Shown here: positions 13,132 to 13,329 of the stretch, in pieces | How positions within the stretch are numbered: the stretch's first letter is position 1 | How the letters are laid out: each line of letters starts with the position of its first letter | NCBI GenBank assembly: GCA_039029515.1 | Contig: JBCCFX010000106.1 | Coordinates: forward strand, 1 to 13,329 | Length of the DNA stretch: 13,329 nucleotides | Direction: 5' to 3' | From: JBCCFX01 sp039029515 | Lineage (GTDB): Bacteria; Planctomycetota; Phycisphaerae; Phycisphaerales; SM1A02 | Translations under genes and position numbers: made by a program | The notes under the pieces: model-generated | Told to the model about the DNA's origin: nothing | Seen by the model: only the letters and a program-made list of their open reading frames with translations | The model's database searches: none

Positions 13132-13329
13132 CGCCTCATCCAGAGAAGTGACTCTCTTGAGGGTGAAATTTTTGGGGGTCCTCCAATACAGGTCCCTCTT
13201 CTGAGTCCGCCCAGCAGATTGTTGTTGCACCGTGTGGGCAATCTCTTCCAGGGACACTCCCAACTGCTGCAAAGCACCATCTGTGCTATCATAATTGCTC
13301 TTACCTGGGCAACCCGTGGCCTCCAAACA
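13132..13329 (-). other. Non-SecA segment joined in frame to secA; possible chimera
   Basis: Upstream of TGTADTEA the SecA family should read LAGM and then the N-terminal motor domain. Instead the open frame reads LKRVTSLDEA before TGTA, and LEEIAHTVQQQSAG further up, with no resemblance to SecA. By hand count, 13141-13329 has 55 C, 44 G (about 52% GC) and only three CpG dinucleotides where about 13 would be expected from base content; the bacterial part is full of CpG. Codon choice also loses the G/C third-position bias. The segment reaches the window edge, so its other end is unseen. A contig chimera with eukaryote-like DNA explains this best; an acquired insertion is the alternative. I cannot name the source. 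Confidence 0.65.

Noticed and set aside
13290..13310. A spliced eukaryotic exon in the terminal segment
   Set aside because: A donor-like CAGGTAAGAG and an acceptor-like pyrimidine/CAG stretch about 38 bases later are visible, but such short matches arise by chance and a 38-base intron is too short for vertebrates.
13132..13329. Intein or group I/II intron inside secA
   Set aside because: The residues before the SecA motif are Leu-Asp-Glu-Ala, with no His-Asn end and no Cys/Ser/Thr at the expected splice position in a recognisable intein block, and there is no intron core or open frame for an endonuclease in view. The segment is cut by the window edge, so this is not fully excluded.

Overview
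The window is GC-rich, CpG-rich bacterial DNA that is almost fully coding, with short intergenic gaps and frequent 4-base stop/start overlaps. The organism is most likely a member of the Planctomycetota, perhaps a Phycisphaerae-like lineage. This is an inference from the unusually long SecA with extra inserts and no C-terminal zinc motif, the small prepilin-type genes, and the FmdB-like protein that has lost its zinc-binding cysteines. No single marker in the window proves it. Layout from left to right follows. (1) The 5' end of uvrC (DNA repair) points left and is divergent from pyrC (dihydroorotase, pyrimidine synthesis). (2) pyrC is followed by rpsB-tsf (ribosomal protein S2 and elongation factor Ts), with a roughly 200-base structured leader and a strong terminator after tsf. 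(3) A 240-base non-coding mosaic holds two arrays of a degenerate GCTGNNN heptamer around three inverted repeats. (4) A degenerate FmdB-family gene points left. (5) A rightward cluster holds two paralogous prepilin-like proteins and a six-helix membrane protein, the last two joined by a GTGA overlap. (6) A leftward operon holds a xylose-isomerase-like TIM-barrel protein and a lipoprotein gamma-glutamyltransferase, joined by an ATGA overlap. (7) A rightward pair holds a hotdog-fold DUF4442-like protein and a polytopic membrane protein, again joined by a GTGA overlap. (8) A large 3' part of secA points left. The housekeeping genes (uvrC, pyrC, rpsB, tsf, secA) are intact where visible and identified with high confidence. 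The accessory genes are recognised only to family level. The main surprises are two. The visible SecA carries about five diverged copies of a helical module in its scaffold/wing region, an enlarged insert in the second nucleotide-binding domain, and a new C-terminal tail in place of the Cys-rich zinc domain. The last ~190 bases of the window do not match SecA although the reading frame stays open into them; they have lower GC and are strongly CpG-depleted, which looks more like a foreign (eukaryote-like) segment joined to the contig than a bacterial gene. I found no rRNA, tRNA, CRISPR array, transposase or integrase. I did not find a convincing new defence or metabolic system; the best candidates for new biology are the modular SecA, the prepilin/membrane-protein cluster and the heptamer repeat mosaic.
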